Assembly (NCBI GenBank): GCA_902779075.1
Contig: CACZAK010000217.1
Location: 1-17,315 of the forward strand
Direction of reading: 5' to 3'
Length of the DNA: 17,315 bases
Origin: an uncultured bacterium
GTDB lineage: Bacteria > Verrucomicrobiota > Kiritimatiellia > RFP12 > UBA1067
Part shown: positions 1 through 7,748 of the stretch, piece after piece
Layout: every line of letters begins with the position of its first letter
Numbering within the stretch: the stretch's first letter is position 1
Notes under the pieces: model-generated
Seen by the model: only the letters and a program-made list of their open reading frames with translations
What the model was told of the DNA's origin: nothing
Databases searched by the model: none
Translations under genes and position numbers: made by a program

Positions 1-54
1 CACCTTGAACATTCTCACTTTCAGAATCGTTATAGCTTATGGATCGGCAAATGG

Positions 55-76
55 GCGCGGGCGAGTTAGCCCGCGC
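55..76. terminator. GC-rich hairpin, possible terminator of an upstream gene
   Basis: Perfect 8-bp stem (GCGCGGGC / GCCCGCGC) with a 6-nt loop. No T-tract follows on either side, so Rho-independent termination is only a possibility. Positions 1-82 are open in two + frames (stops at 67-69 and 80-82), but neither short tail is recognisable, so an upstream gene ending here cannot be shown. Confidence 0.3.
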
Positions 77-174
77 GCATAAGGTAAGTTGTTTCAAATA
101 GTTGTTTCCATTCATGAAAAGGCTGCGGAGAATTATGGAGATGCGCCGCGCCATTCCCAGCCAGAAATTCCCCC

Positions 175-203
175 TTGCACGGGAACGCGTTCAGTGATAT
201 ACT
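175..203 (+). promoter_or_regulatory. Extended -10 promoter for the gene A/B transcription unit
   Basis: TTGCAC (175-180), a 17-nt spacer, then TATACT (198-203) preceded by TGA, which fits the TGn extended -10 form. The -10 matches the sigma-70 consensus at 5 of 6 positions and the -35 at 3 of 6. It is the best promoter-like sequence upstream of gene A. It would leave a leader of roughly 245 nt before the gene A start. Confidence 0.5.
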
Positions 204-451
204 GGTGAAAAAACTGGGAGAGGTATATGTCCGCAGTTGATTCACGTCAAGCGAGTATGCAGAAGCCCAGAAACGCGGCTAAACGCCGCGTAAGGCGTTC
301 GCTTTATCTCATTTCCCCCTCAAAGTCTAGGAGAGCCTGTAGGCATGGTAGGGCGGCGTATCCTCACGCCGCCGCGGCGCGTTGTGGACAACGCACTCTT
401 TTGGCACATCGGCTTTTCACCGACTGATCATCCACTCCGTAAGGGAAGGCA
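204..451 (+). promoter_or_regulatory. Long structured 5' leader of gene A
   Basis: This gene-free stretch lies between the predicted promoter and gene A. It holds a perfect 7-bp hairpin (273-291, ACGCGGC / GCCGCGT, 5-nt loop) and an 8-bp hairpin (352-373). A purine-rich GGGAGAGG (215-222) precedes an ATG at 227 that opens a 66-codon frame. That frame runs through both hairpins and has an Arg/Ala-rich composition typical of chance frames, so I treat it as leader. No known riboswitch fold is recognised. Confidence 0.35.
344..373. repeat. REP-like palindrome with ATGGTAGGG head
   Basis: The motif CATGGTAGGGC (344-354) overlaps the left arm of a perfect 8-bp stem (GGCGGCGT / ACGCCGCC, 6-nt loop, 352-373). 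The same ATGGTAGGG head occurs on the minus strand in the gene B/C intergenic region (14024-14033), beside a larger palindrome. A short head motif next to a GC-rich palindrome in intergenic DNA resembles REP elements. With only two copies in view, membership of a genomic family is inferred. Confidence 0.4.
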
Positions 452-460
452 ATGACAATG
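441..460 (+). promoter_or_regulatory. Ribosome binding site deciding the gene A start
   Basis: AAGGGAAGG (441-449) lies upstream of two in-frame ATGs at 452 and 458. From the second ATG the spacing is 8 nt, and the protein then begins M-K-A-T like the paralogue at 6039, which has AAGGAGA (6022-6028) spaced 10 nt from its ATG. The first ATG would leave only 2 nt. I therefore prefer 458. Confidence 0.6.
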
Positions 461-2731
461 AAAGCAACAGTAAAAACGCTAGCCGCGATTGTGGCCATGG
501 TCGCAACGAGCGCGACCCTCCCGGCGCGCGCCGACACCGTGACTGCCGACACCGCACTCGAAGCGGCGAAGGGCTGGGTCAACCTGCGGCGGTCAATGGA
601 CGGGGGCGCGCTCTCCGCGCCTGAATCCGCAAAGGCGTATCCCGGTGCCGACGGCAAGGGCACGTACTACGTCGTGTCGCTTTCGGGCGGCGGATACGTG
701 GTGACCTCCGGCGACACGTTCCTGAAGCCGGTGCTGTCCTACGCATCCTCCGGCGCATGGGAGGAGGACGAGGCGAAGAACCCGCTCGTGCTGTTCGTGA
801 AGTGCGACGTCGCCGCATGTGCGGCCGGAATGCCCGAAGCGGGTTCGGCCGTCGCGTCCGCCAACGCGGCGGAATGGGCGAAGCTCGCGGCGGCGGCCTC
901 GCAGAAGAGCGGGTCGCGCCGCCTGGCCGCCACCGCGCCCACCGCCGACCTCCGCGTCGCGCCGCTCTTGACGACGTCGTGGTCGCAGGGCAGTGTGGGC
1001 GGTGCGCTCTGCTACAACTACTACACGCCCGGCAACTACGTGTGCGGCTGCGCCGCCACCGCCATGGCGCAGGTGATGAAGTACTTCCGCTATCCCACGG
1101 CCAAGGTGACGGCGGGCGAAGGCTATTACGATAGCGTGAACTACGACGGCACGGACGTGGGCTGGAACATGGACGGCTACTTCGCCTCCGCGACGGCGAC
1201 CACAAAGACGCCGTGGGACGAGGGGGATCATCCCGCCTTCGGCGGACCCTACGACTGGGACGCGATGGTCGATTCGCCAACGAGTTCCACCAGTGAAACC
1301 GCGCGTAAGGCGATCGGGCAGATCTGCCGCGACGCAGGACTCACCGTGTTCGCGCACTACAACGTCAACAACAGCGGCGAGACCTCCGGCTTTAACGGCT
1401 CCCAGGCGAGCGCCCTCGTCAAAACCTTCGGTTACGCCGGGGCGACGGCCTCTCCCTACAACGAGAGCGCGATGCTCGCCAGCCTCGACGCGGGTCTGCC
1501 CGTGATTATAGAACTCGCGGGCAACGGCGGCCACGGCGTCGTGGCGGACGGCTACGGCTACGACGACGGCGGCACGCTCTACGTCCACTTCAACTTTGGC
1601 TGGGGCGACGACAACAGCGGTAGATGGTACACGCCGCCTAATGTCCAGAACTTCACATCGATCCAGCGCATGACCGCGGCCATCTTCACCCCCGCGCAGG
1701 GAACGCGCGGCTCGTCCGTCATCAGCGGACGCGTGCTGGACGCCAACGGCGCGCCCGTCTCCGGCGCGACCGTCACCGCGAAGAACGCCCTCGGGACCGC
1801 CGTCGCCACCAAGACCTCCAACGCCAAGGGCATCTATGCCTTCATCATCCCCGCCGGGTCGTATCTCTTCACGGCGGAAAGCGGCTCGGACAAGGGCGAG
1901 CCAGTCCGGCGTGGATGTGACCTTCGGACAGACCGTCACGGATGGCGGTGCTGCGGCAATCGACATCGGCAACCCCACGCCGGAGAACACGCCCGACTAC
2001 CTCGTCGAGTGGGTGCAGCCGAGTGCGTCACTCTACGTCGACACCGGCGTGAAGGGCAAGGTCGGCGTGAAGGCGGAGGTGAAGTTCGCCAACGTCAGTT
2101 GCGGAGATTATCCCGTGATGCTCGGTTCGTGGGGAGCCAGACGCTTCAACCTCATCATGCACTGGGGCCAGCAGGCCCGCTGGGAATATGGCGACGCGAT
2201 GATCAACATGGGCGCGTTTCCGTGGTACGGTACCGTCGTGACGGCGGAGGTGGAGGTTTCCGCCGCCGGAGCCATGACTGGCACGTGGACCGACCAGGCC
2301 GGCGGCAAGATCACGCCATCTACGGACGCGACAGCCACATACGGCCTGATCGACACGGATTTGAACCTCTTTCTGTTCGCCAGCAACAAGAGCGGCTCTC
2401 CGTCGCAGAACCACCTGGGGCGCGTCTACCGCGCAAAGCTGTGGACCGGCGACACGGGTTCGTGGACGCCCGCCCGCGATTTCATCCCGTGCGTGAAGGA
2501 CGGCGTGGCGGGCCTCTACGACACCGTGAGCCAGACGATCTTCTATCCGCAGGGCAACACGCTCGTCGCCGGTCCGGCCTTGAACAGCAGCGGACACGCC
2601 ATCGGTTTCGCCGCGCATCCCGCCACGCAGTGGGGGCGCATTTCCTACGGAAACCGCGGCGGCATGGGCAACGGCCAGTGGTGGCATCTTCCTCTCGGCG
2701 ACTATACCTTCAATGGCGACGGCGACATTGA
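458..2731 (+). CDS. Gene A, N-terminal frame: secreted C10 (streptopain-like) cysteine protease with carboxypeptidase-regulatory-like domain
   Basis: Predicted exported cysteine endopeptidase. Residues 1-24 form a signal peptide with an A-R-A-type cleavage site. Residues 27-135 resemble the Spi/streptopain inhibitory prodomain. Residues 155-400 are the C10 catalytic domain: Cys198 in CGCAATAMAQ, His359 in GGHGVVADGYG, and Trp382 in the FGWGDD motif. From about residue 412 (SVISGRVLDANGAPVSGATV) a carboxypeptidase-regulatory-like beta domain runs to the break at 1889-1901. The rest of this frame, to the stop at 2731, has no resemblance to the family and is Arg-rich. The real continuation is the +1 (or -2) frame of the next CDS; joined, they would encode about 1,850 residues. 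Read without a frameshift, this frame still contains a complete protease. The family is well supported; the target and whether the long tail is made are unknown. Confidence 0.85.
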   Translation: MKATVKTLAAIVAMVATSATLPARADTVTADTALEAAKGWVNLRRSMDGGALSAPESAKAYPGADGKGTYYVVSLSGGGYVVTSGDTFLKPVLSYASSGAWEEDEAKNPLVLFVKCDVAACAAGMPEAGSAVASANAAEWAKLAAAASQKSGSRRLAATAPTADLRVAPLLTTSWSQGSVGGALCYNYYTPGNYVCGCAATAMAQVMKYFRYPTAKVTAGEGYYDSVNYDGTDVGWNMDGYFASATATTKTPWDEGDHPAFGGPYDWDAMVDSPTSSTSETARKAIGQICRDAGLTVFAHYNVNNSGETSGFNGSQASALVKTFGYAGATASPYNESAMLASLDAGLPVIIELAGNGGHGVVADGYGYDDGGTLYVHFNFGWGDDNSGRWYTPPNVQNFTSIQRMTAAIFTPAQGTRGSSVISGRVLDANGAPVSGATVTAKNALGTAVATKTSNAKGIYAFIIPAGSYLFTAESGSDKGEPVRRGCDLRTDRHGWRCCGNRHRQPHAGEHARLPRRVGAAECVTLRRHRREGQGRREGGGEVRQRQLRRLSRDARFVGSQTLQPHHALGPAGPLGIWRRDDQHGRVSVVRYRRDGGGGGFRRRSHDWHVDRPGRRQDHAIYGRDSHIRPDRHGFEPLSVRQQQERLSVAEPPGARLPRKAVDRRHGFVDARPRFHPVREGRRGGPLRHREPDDLLSAGQHARRRSGLEQQRTRHRFRRASRHAVGAHFLRKPRRHGQRPVVASSSRRLYLQWRRRH
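1801..1899 (+). repeat. 99-nt identical block, copy 1 (A/B junction)
   Basis: Identical base for base to 7364-7462. It encodes the end of the carboxypeptidase-regulatory-like domain, down to G-S-D-K-G. The two genes are highly similar for well over 1 kb before it and unrelated immediately after it. The frame break sits at its last few bases in both copies. Confidence 0.9.
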
Positions 2732-5700
2732 CAACCTCTTGAATTCTTCGTGGAGGGACTCCTACCTCAGGTGGTCGCAGGATCGCTTCGACGGCTGGTT
2801 CTATGTTTCGGCGGACAAGGCCGGTACGTGGTCGATCAGGCAGAAGTTCGACGACTACTTCGCCATCTTCATCGACAACAGCCTGGTGCTGTACAACAAC
2901 TCCTACACCGGCGAGGCGACCTCCACGGTCGAGGTGTCGGAAGGCTGGCACCGCTTCACCATCATCGCCGGCGACACCTATGGCGGCTACGGCCCGACCC
3001 TGTCGTTCAACGGCGGCAGCGTGCCGTTCACCGTCACCGTGAACGGTACCGCATACGCGTTCAACAACACGAACTTCCCGCAGGGCAGCGGCTCGAACAA
3101 CTACACGCTCACCGCGAACGAGGACTGGACGGAACTCGGACCGATTCTCCTTGCCGGCGGCGCGGTGCTCGACCTCAACGGACACCAGCTCACCGTCAAG
3201 GATATCGCCTGTGACGAATTCGTGGGCGCGTATGTGACGAACTCCGCTTCGAAGAAGGCCGTCCTCCTCTTCACGGGCGAGCCGACGAAAACCAAGGCAA
3301 TCGTGGACGGCCTTGTCAAGGAAGTTGGCACGAAGATCATGCTTGCCCAGGAGGGCGCGCAGTCCGCCACGTGGACGGGCGCGGCGGGCGACGGCAACGC
3401 GCTCAATGCGAACAACTGGCAGGACACCCTCACGGACGAGGCGGTCGTGCCCACGGCGAACCACGCGCTTTCGATCGTTGGCACTGCCGTGAACCTTCAG
3501 ATTCCGTCCGGCTCGACGTTCGCCTGCAAGTCGATCGACATCGGCAATTGCACGCTTACGGCGGACTGTGACTGGAGCGGGCTTTCCGTGAAGCCCACCA
3601 TCAGCGGCACGGCGAATCTGAACGGACACGTCCTCACGCTCAACGACCTCTCCGCCATCTCCGGCGCGGCGATCTCCGGCGGCGAAGGTTCCGCTCTGGC
3701 GTTTGCCGTGGCGGACGCCTCCTATTCCGGCGCGTTCAACGAGTCGACCTTCATCGACAATGTCGCCAACCTCGTCCTTTCCGGCAGCGCGAAGATACTG
3801 CTTCCCAAATCCGGCAGCGGCACGTCCACGATCGAGCAGCTGCAGCTCGGCGCGTCCGCCTCGCCGACGGAGTTCGCGCAATCGGGCGGCACCGTCAGCC
3901 TCGGCGCCAAAGTACACGGCATCGCAGAGATTGCCGGGAAGAAGGGTGTCTACACTATGACGGGCGGAACGCTGACCACGCCCTCCGGCAGCGAGTTCCA
4001 GGTCGGACGCCGCGGCACGGGCGAGTTCATCCAGACGGGCGGCACGGTCACGATTGGCGAATGGATGTCGCTTGCACGCGAAGCCGCCGGATCGAAGGGT
4101 ACGTACACCATGTCCGGCGACAGCGTGTTGAACGCGACAAAGAAAGATCGCCAGATATATATGGCGTGCCAGAACAACACCGTTGCGACAATGAACTTGA
4201 GCGGCAACGCCGTGGCGAACGTGTATGGCATGTTAATGGGCGTGTGGGGAACCGACGCCAGCCGCAAGTCGTATGTCAACATGTTCGAGAGCAGCCAGAT
4301 CCGGTCGACATACAACATCGACGTCGGGCAGGACAGCGGCGTCGCCATGTTCACGCAGGACGGCGCAAACACGCTTGTCACCGCAAACGACATCAGCATT
4401 GGCGAAAACGCGAACGCTGTCGGCACGTATACGCTCGAGGCCGGCAAGGCCAAGCTTACCTACTGGATGTATGTGGGCAAAAAAGGAACTGGAACGTTCA
4501 TCCAGAACGGCGGCGAGTTCGAGGCATACGGCAAAGACAACAACGTCGTGAATATCGGCTTCGCATCAGGGGCCAAAGGACGTTATGTTTTGAACGGAGG
4601 AACGGCCAAGGTTCAGACTGCCGTCCGTCTCGGCGACAGCGGCGGCACTGGAATGTTCGAGTTCAACGGGGGCTCGCTTGAAACGGCCAAGGTCGTCAAA
4701 GGCAGCAATGGCACGGCGACGCTGCTGCTCAACGGCGGCACGCTGAAGGCCACCGGCGCCGGCGCGTTCATCGACGGCATTGCCGACGTCCAGTTCAACG
4801 GCGGCGAGTTCACGCTCGACTCGAACGGAAACGACGTTTCGATGGCGAGCAGCACGGTGACGGGCGCGATGGGTCCCGCGACGCTCGTCAAGACCGGTTC
4901 CGGCACGTTCACGGTGGACACGCTTCCGCCGGTCGGCACGGTGAAGGTCGCCGCCGGCACGCTCGCGCTCACATCCGGCAGCACGTTCGAGAGGCCTCTC
5001 TCCCTCGCCCACCGCTGGAGTTTCAACGGCGACTGGAAGGACTCCGTCACCGGCGTCGCCGCCGAGCCGACTTCCACCATCACCTTCACGGAAGACGGCA
5101 TGGCGCGGATTCCCGGCGGTACCGCGGCCGACAAGGAGAAGAACTACATCGAGCTTGGCTCGGACAAGCTCCCCACCAACAGCGTGACCATGGAGTTCTG
5201 GGTTACCCTCCGGGCGGACGTGACGTGGCCCAAGATGTTCTGCCTGGGTTCCGGCACCGGCAGCGTCATCGGCTTCACGTTCCACCGCGACCGCGTTGAC
5301 GGCCCCTCCGGCATAGACGTGGCGCCCGACGGCGGCACGTTTACCGGCACGGGCACGCTGACGAAGGACGTGCCGTACTACTTCGCGTTCACCTTCCAGG
5401 CGAACCCGGACGGCAGCACCTCGATGAAGGCGTACTGCGTGAATACTTCCACCGGTGCGCTCGTGGGCACGATCGACAAGACGCTCTCCGGCTGGAAGCT
5501 CACGGAGAAGATCACGCAGACCATGTTCCGCCTCGGCTATTCCTTCTGGAACGACGGCGCGGCGCAGGCGGACTACGACGAAGTGCGCGTGTGGACTGGC
5601 GCGATGTCCAAGGAAGGCGCGCTGCGCAGCGCGGCGCTCGGGCCGAATGCGTCGTTTGGCGAGATCGAACTTGCGACGGGCGGAACGCTCGACCTGGGCG

Positions 5701-6014
5701 GCCAGACGCTCACGTGGCCGTCGCTCGCCTGCAAGGGCGGCGCTGTGCAGAACGGTACGCTCAAGGTGAGCGGTGTGATCGACCTGAACGTGAACGACGC
5801 CATTACGAACACGGGCGTGATCGATCTCTCCGACGCGACAATCAATCTTGTTGATCCCGAAAACCTCACGGGCGGCGGCTTCACGTTCATCAGCGGTAGC
5901 GGCACCGTGACGGGCAAACCGGCAGCGACGAACCTGCCGACAGGCTGGGGGGTAAGTGTTTCCGGCGGCAAAGCGCGCATCGGCAAGGTCGGCATGGCCA
6001 TAATCTTGAGGTAG
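1836..6014 (+). CDS. Gene A, passenger frame: LamG / PA14-like / beta-solenoid surface protein
   Basis: True homology starts near 1896. The ATG at 1836 has no ribosome binding site, and the first 20 codons overlap the protease in another frame. Modules in order: end of the carboxypeptidase-regulatory-like domain; a concanavalin-like module (about 1992-2560, YVDTGV to GLYD and IFYPQG); a PA14-like module (about 2626-3110) with an FDD motif at 2847-2855 followed by AIFID; an N-G-H beta segment; a WTG...NANNW segment (3366-3420); about ten beta-strand repeats (3870-4755); a LamG-like domain starting HRWSF at 5010 and ending near DEVRVW; and a C-terminal beta segment ending KVGMAIILR. These families usually bind glycans or build extracellular stalks, so a cell-surface adhesin role is inferred. 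It carries no signal peptide of its own and depends on the protease frame for export. A single-frame start is not evident. Confidence 0.8.
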   Translation: MPSSSPPGRISSRRKAARTRASQSGVDVTFGQTVTDGGAAAIDIGNPTPENTPDYLVEWVQPSASLYVDTGVKGKVGVKAEVKFANVSCGDYPVMLGSWGARRFNLIMHWGQQARWEYGDAMINMGAFPWYGTVVTAEVEVSAAGAMTGTWTDQAGGKITPSTDATATYGLIDTDLNLFLFASNKSGSPSQNHLGRVYRAKLWTGDTGSWTPARDFIPCVKDGVAGLYDTVSQTIFYPQGNTLVAGPALNSSGHAIGFAAHPATQWGRISYGNRGGMGNGQWWHLPLGDYTFNGDGDIDNLLNSSWRDSYLRWSQDRFDGWFYVSADKAGTWSIRQKFDDYFAIFIDNSLVLYNNSYTGEATSTVEVSEGWHRFTIIAGDTYGGYGPTLSFNGGSVPFTVTVNGTAYAFNNTNFPQGSGSNNYTLTANEDWTELGPILLAGGAVLDLNGHQLTVKDIACDEFVGAYVTNSASKKAVLLFTGEPTKTKAIVDGLVKEVGTKIMLAQEGAQSATWTGAAGDGNALNANNWQDTLTDEAVVPTANHALSIVGTAVNLQIPSGSTFACKSIDIGNCTLTADCDWSGLSVKPTISGTANLNGHVLTLNDLSAISGAAISGGEGSALAFAVADASYSGAFNESTFIDNVANLVLSGSAKILLPKSGSGTSTIEQLQLGASASPTEFAQSGGTVSLGAKVHGIAEIAGKKGVYTMTGGTLTTPSGSEFQVGRRGTGEFIQTGGTVTIGEWMSLAREAAGSKGTYTMSGDSVLNATKKDRQIYMACQNNTVATMNLSGNAVANVYGMLMGVWGTDASRKSYVNMFESSQIRSTYNIDVGQDSGVAMFTQDGANTLVTANDISIGENANAVGTYTLEAGKAKLTYWMYVGKKGTGTFIQNGGEFEAYGKDNNVVNIGFASGAKGRYVLNGGTAKVQTAVRLGDSGGTGMFEFNGGSLETAKVVKGSNGTATLLLNGGTLKATGAGAFIDGIADVQFNGGEFTLDSNGNDVSMASSTVTGAMGPATLVKTGSGTFTVDTLPPVGTVKVAAGTLALTSGSTFERPLSLAHRWSFNGDWKDSVTGVAAEPTSTITFTEDGMARIPGGTAADKEKNYIELGSDKLPTNSVTMEFWVTLRADVTWPKMFCLGSGTGSVIGFTFHRDRVDGPSGIDVAPDGGTFTGTGTLTKDVPYYFAFTFQANPDGSTSMKAYCVNTSTGALVGTIDKTLSGWKLTEKITQTMFRLGYSFWNDGAAQADYDEVRVWTGAMSKEGALRSAALGPNASFGEIELATGGTLDLGGQTLTWPSLACKGGAVQNGTLKVSGVIDLNVNDAITNTGVIDLSDATINLVDPENLTGGGFTFISGSGTVTGKPAATNLPTGWGVSVSGGKARIGKVGMAIILR
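1889..1901 (+). other. Frame break in gene A (+1 or -2)
   Basis: The protease frame reads GAC AAG GGC GAG here. The passenger frame reads GCG AGC CAG from 1896. Joining them needs one base skipped, or two bases re-read after GGC. The joined reading (S-D-K-G-A-S-Q-S-G-V-D-V) is a natural end for a carboxypeptidase-regulatory-like domain, so the downstream frame is the original continuation. A GCGCG to GCG dinucleotide loss would explain it. There is no stop codon, long homopolymer or classic slippery heptamer at the site. Confidence 0.75.
3870..4755 (+). repeat. Beta-strand repeats in gene A, about 24-28 residues each
   Basis: Degenerate protein repeats of the form G-x-Y/F-x-x-x-G-G-x-V/L followed by a short strand and V/I-G. 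Examples are GVYTMTGGTL, GEFIQTGGTV, GTYTMSGDSV, GTFIQNGGEF and GRYVLNGGTA. They resemble the T5SS/PEP-CTERM-associated and autotransporter-associated strand repeats, which are predicted to stack as a right-handed beta-solenoid. The corresponding region of gene B is more regular. Confidence 0.7.
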
Positions 6015-6021
6015 TTTAAAC

Positions 6022-6028
6022 AAGGAGA
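6022..6028 (+). promoter_or_regulatory. Ribosome binding site of gene B
   Basis: AAGGAGA, 10 nt before the ATG at 6039 and only 7 nt after the gene A stop (6012-6014). The 24-nt gap has no room for a separate promoter, so gene B is expected on the gene A transcript. Confidence 0.7.
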
Positions 6029-6038
6029 CACGACGACA

Positions 6039-7748
6039 ATGAAAGCAACAGCAAAGACGCTGGCCGCGATTGCGGCCTTGTGCGTGGCGGCGGCGCCAAC
6101 GCCGTCCCTCGCAGAAACCGTCACCTCCGACGCCGCCCTTGCAGCGGCGAAGGGCTGGGTGAACCTGCGGCAGTCAATGGACGGAGGCGCGTTCTCCGCG
6201 CCTGAATCCGCAAAGGCGTATTCCGGCGCCGACGGCAAGGGCACGTACTACGTCGTGTCGCTTTCGGGCGGCGGCTACGTGGTGACCTCCGGCGACACGT
6301 TTCTGAAGCCGGTGCTGTCCTATGCGGCTTCCGGCGCGTGGGAGGAGAACGAGGCGAAGAATCCGCTCGTGCTGTTCGTGAAATGCGACGTCGCCGCGAG
6401 CGCGGCCGCAATTCCCGAAGCGGGTTCGGCCGTCGCGTCCGCCAACGCGGCGGAATGGGCGAAGCTCGCGGCGGCGCAGAAGGGCGGCGCGCGCCGTCTG
6501 GCCGCCACCGCGCCCACCGCCGACCTCCGCGTCGCGCCGCTCTTGACGACGGCGTGGAACCAGGGCAATGTGGACGGTAAGCTCTGCTACAACTACTACA
6601 CGCCCAACAACTACTTGTGCGGCTGCGCCGCAACCGCGCTGGCGCAGGTGATGAAGTACTTCCGCTATCCCACCGGCAAGGTGACGGCGGGCGAGGGCTA
6701 TTACGACAGCGTGAACTATGGCGGAACGGACAAGGGCTGGAACATGGACGGCTACTTCGCCTCCGCGACGGCGACCACGAAGACGCCGTGGAGTCCCGCG
6801 TTCGGCGGGCCCTACAACTGGGACGCGATGGTCGATGCGCCCACCGGCTCCACCAGCGAAACCGCGCGCAAGGCGATCGGGCAGCTCTGCCGCGACGCCG
6901 CGATCACCGTGTTTTCGCACTTCAACGTCAACAACAGCGGCGAGACCTCCGGCTTCTCCGGCACCCAGGCGAGCGCCCTCGTCAAGACCTTCGGCTTCGC
7001 CGGGGCGACGGCCTCTCCCTATAACGAGAACGCGCTGCTCGCCAGCCTCGACGCGGGGCTGCCCGCGGTCATGGAACTGTCGGGCAACGGCGGCCACGGT
7101 GTCGTGGCGGACGGCTACGGCTACGACGACGGCGGCACGCTCTACGTCCACTTCAACTTTGGCTGGGGCGACGACAACAGCGGCAGGTGGTACACGCCGC
7201 CTTCCGTCCAGAACTTCACCTCGATCCCGCGCATGATCGCCGCCATCTTCACGCCCGCGCAGGGAACGCGCGGCTCGTCCGTCATCAGCGGACGCGTGCT
7301 GGATTCGAACGGCTCGCCCGTCTCCGGCGCGACCGTCACCGCGAAGAACGCCCTCGGGACCGTCGTCGCCACCAAGACCTCCAACGCCAAGGGCATCTAT
7401 GCCTTCATCATCCCCGCCGGGTCGTATCTCTTCACGGCGGAAAGCGGCTCGGACAAGGGCGATCATGCACCGCTGGAGCTTCACGAGCGACTACACGGAT
7501 GCCAAGGGCACCGCAGACGGAACGGCCAGCGGCAGCGGAGTTTCGATTTCCGACGGCAAGGCCGTCCTCTCCGGCGGCAACAACGCCGGATACGTCAATC
7601 TCGGGACGGGCGTGCTCGGCGACAGCGACGCCACGCTAGAAATCTGGTTCGAGAAGCTGGCCAATCCCGCCTCGTGGGCCTGCGCGTTCTCGTATGGAGC
7701 CGACGGCAGCAACAAGTTCTACGTCAATACGGCGTATGGCTACAATGA
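6039..7748 (+). CDS. Gene B, N-terminal frame: secreted C10 (streptopain-like) cysteine protease, paralogue of gene A
   Basis: Close paralogue of the gene A cap: most residues match from the signal peptide (about 1-26, ending L-A-E) onward. The Spi-like prodomain and C10 domain are intact, with Cys196 in CGCAATALAQ, His353 in GGHGVVADGYG and Trp376 in FGWGDD. It differs by small in-frame losses, for example a 5-residue gap after T-P-W relative to gene A. The carboxypeptidase-regulatory-like domain ends at the same G-S-D-K-G, and the frame breaks at 7452-7464. After that this frame reads meaningless sequence to 7748, while the next frame resumes with a LamG domain. Read unshifted, the product would be a 569-residue secreted protease with a foreign tail of about 95 residues; joined, about 2,580 residues. 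Family and catalytic residues are clear; substrate is unknown. Confidence 0.85.
   Translation: MKATAKTLAAIAALCVAAAPTPSLAETVTSDAALAAAKGWVNLRQSMDGGAFSAPESAKAYSGADGKGTYYVVSLSGGGYVVTSGDTFLKPVLSYAASGAWEENEAKNPLVLFVKCDVAASAAAIPEAGSAVASANAAEWAKLAAAQKGGARRLAATAPTADLRVAPLLTTAWNQGNVDGKLCYNYYTPNNYLCGCAATALAQVMKYFRYPTGKVTAGEGYYDSVNYGGTDKGWNMDGYFASATATTKTPWSPAFGGPYNWDAMVDAPTGSTSETARKAIGQLCRDAAITVFSHFNVNNSGETSGFSGTQASALVKTFGFAGATASPYNENALLASLDAGLPAVMELSGNGGHGVVADGYGYDDGGTLYVHFNFGWGDDNSGRWYTPPSVQNFTSIPRMIAAIFTPAQGTRGSSVISGRVLDSNGSPVSGATVTAKNALGTVVATKTSNAKGIYAFIIPAGSYLFTAESGSDKGDHAPLELHERLHGCQGHRRRNGQRQRSFDFRRQGRPLRRQQRRIRQSRDGRARRQRRHARNLVREAGQSRLVGLRVLVWSRRQQQVLRQYGVWLQ
7364..7462 (+). repeat. 99-nt identical block, copy 2 (A/B junction)
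   Basis: Perfect match to 1801-1899. The base before it differs (T at 7363, C at 1800), and sequence after 7462 is unrelated to gene A. Such a sharp edge is typical of a recombination or fusion point. The block's end falls 5 bases before the first codon (7468) of the LamG domain of gene B. Confidence 0.9.

Noticed and set aside
227..427. 66-codon + strand frame with a promoter and a purine-rich site upstream
   Set aside because: It reads through two perfect hairpins, is Arg/Ala-rich with no recognisable family, and ends just before gene A. Better treated as leader.
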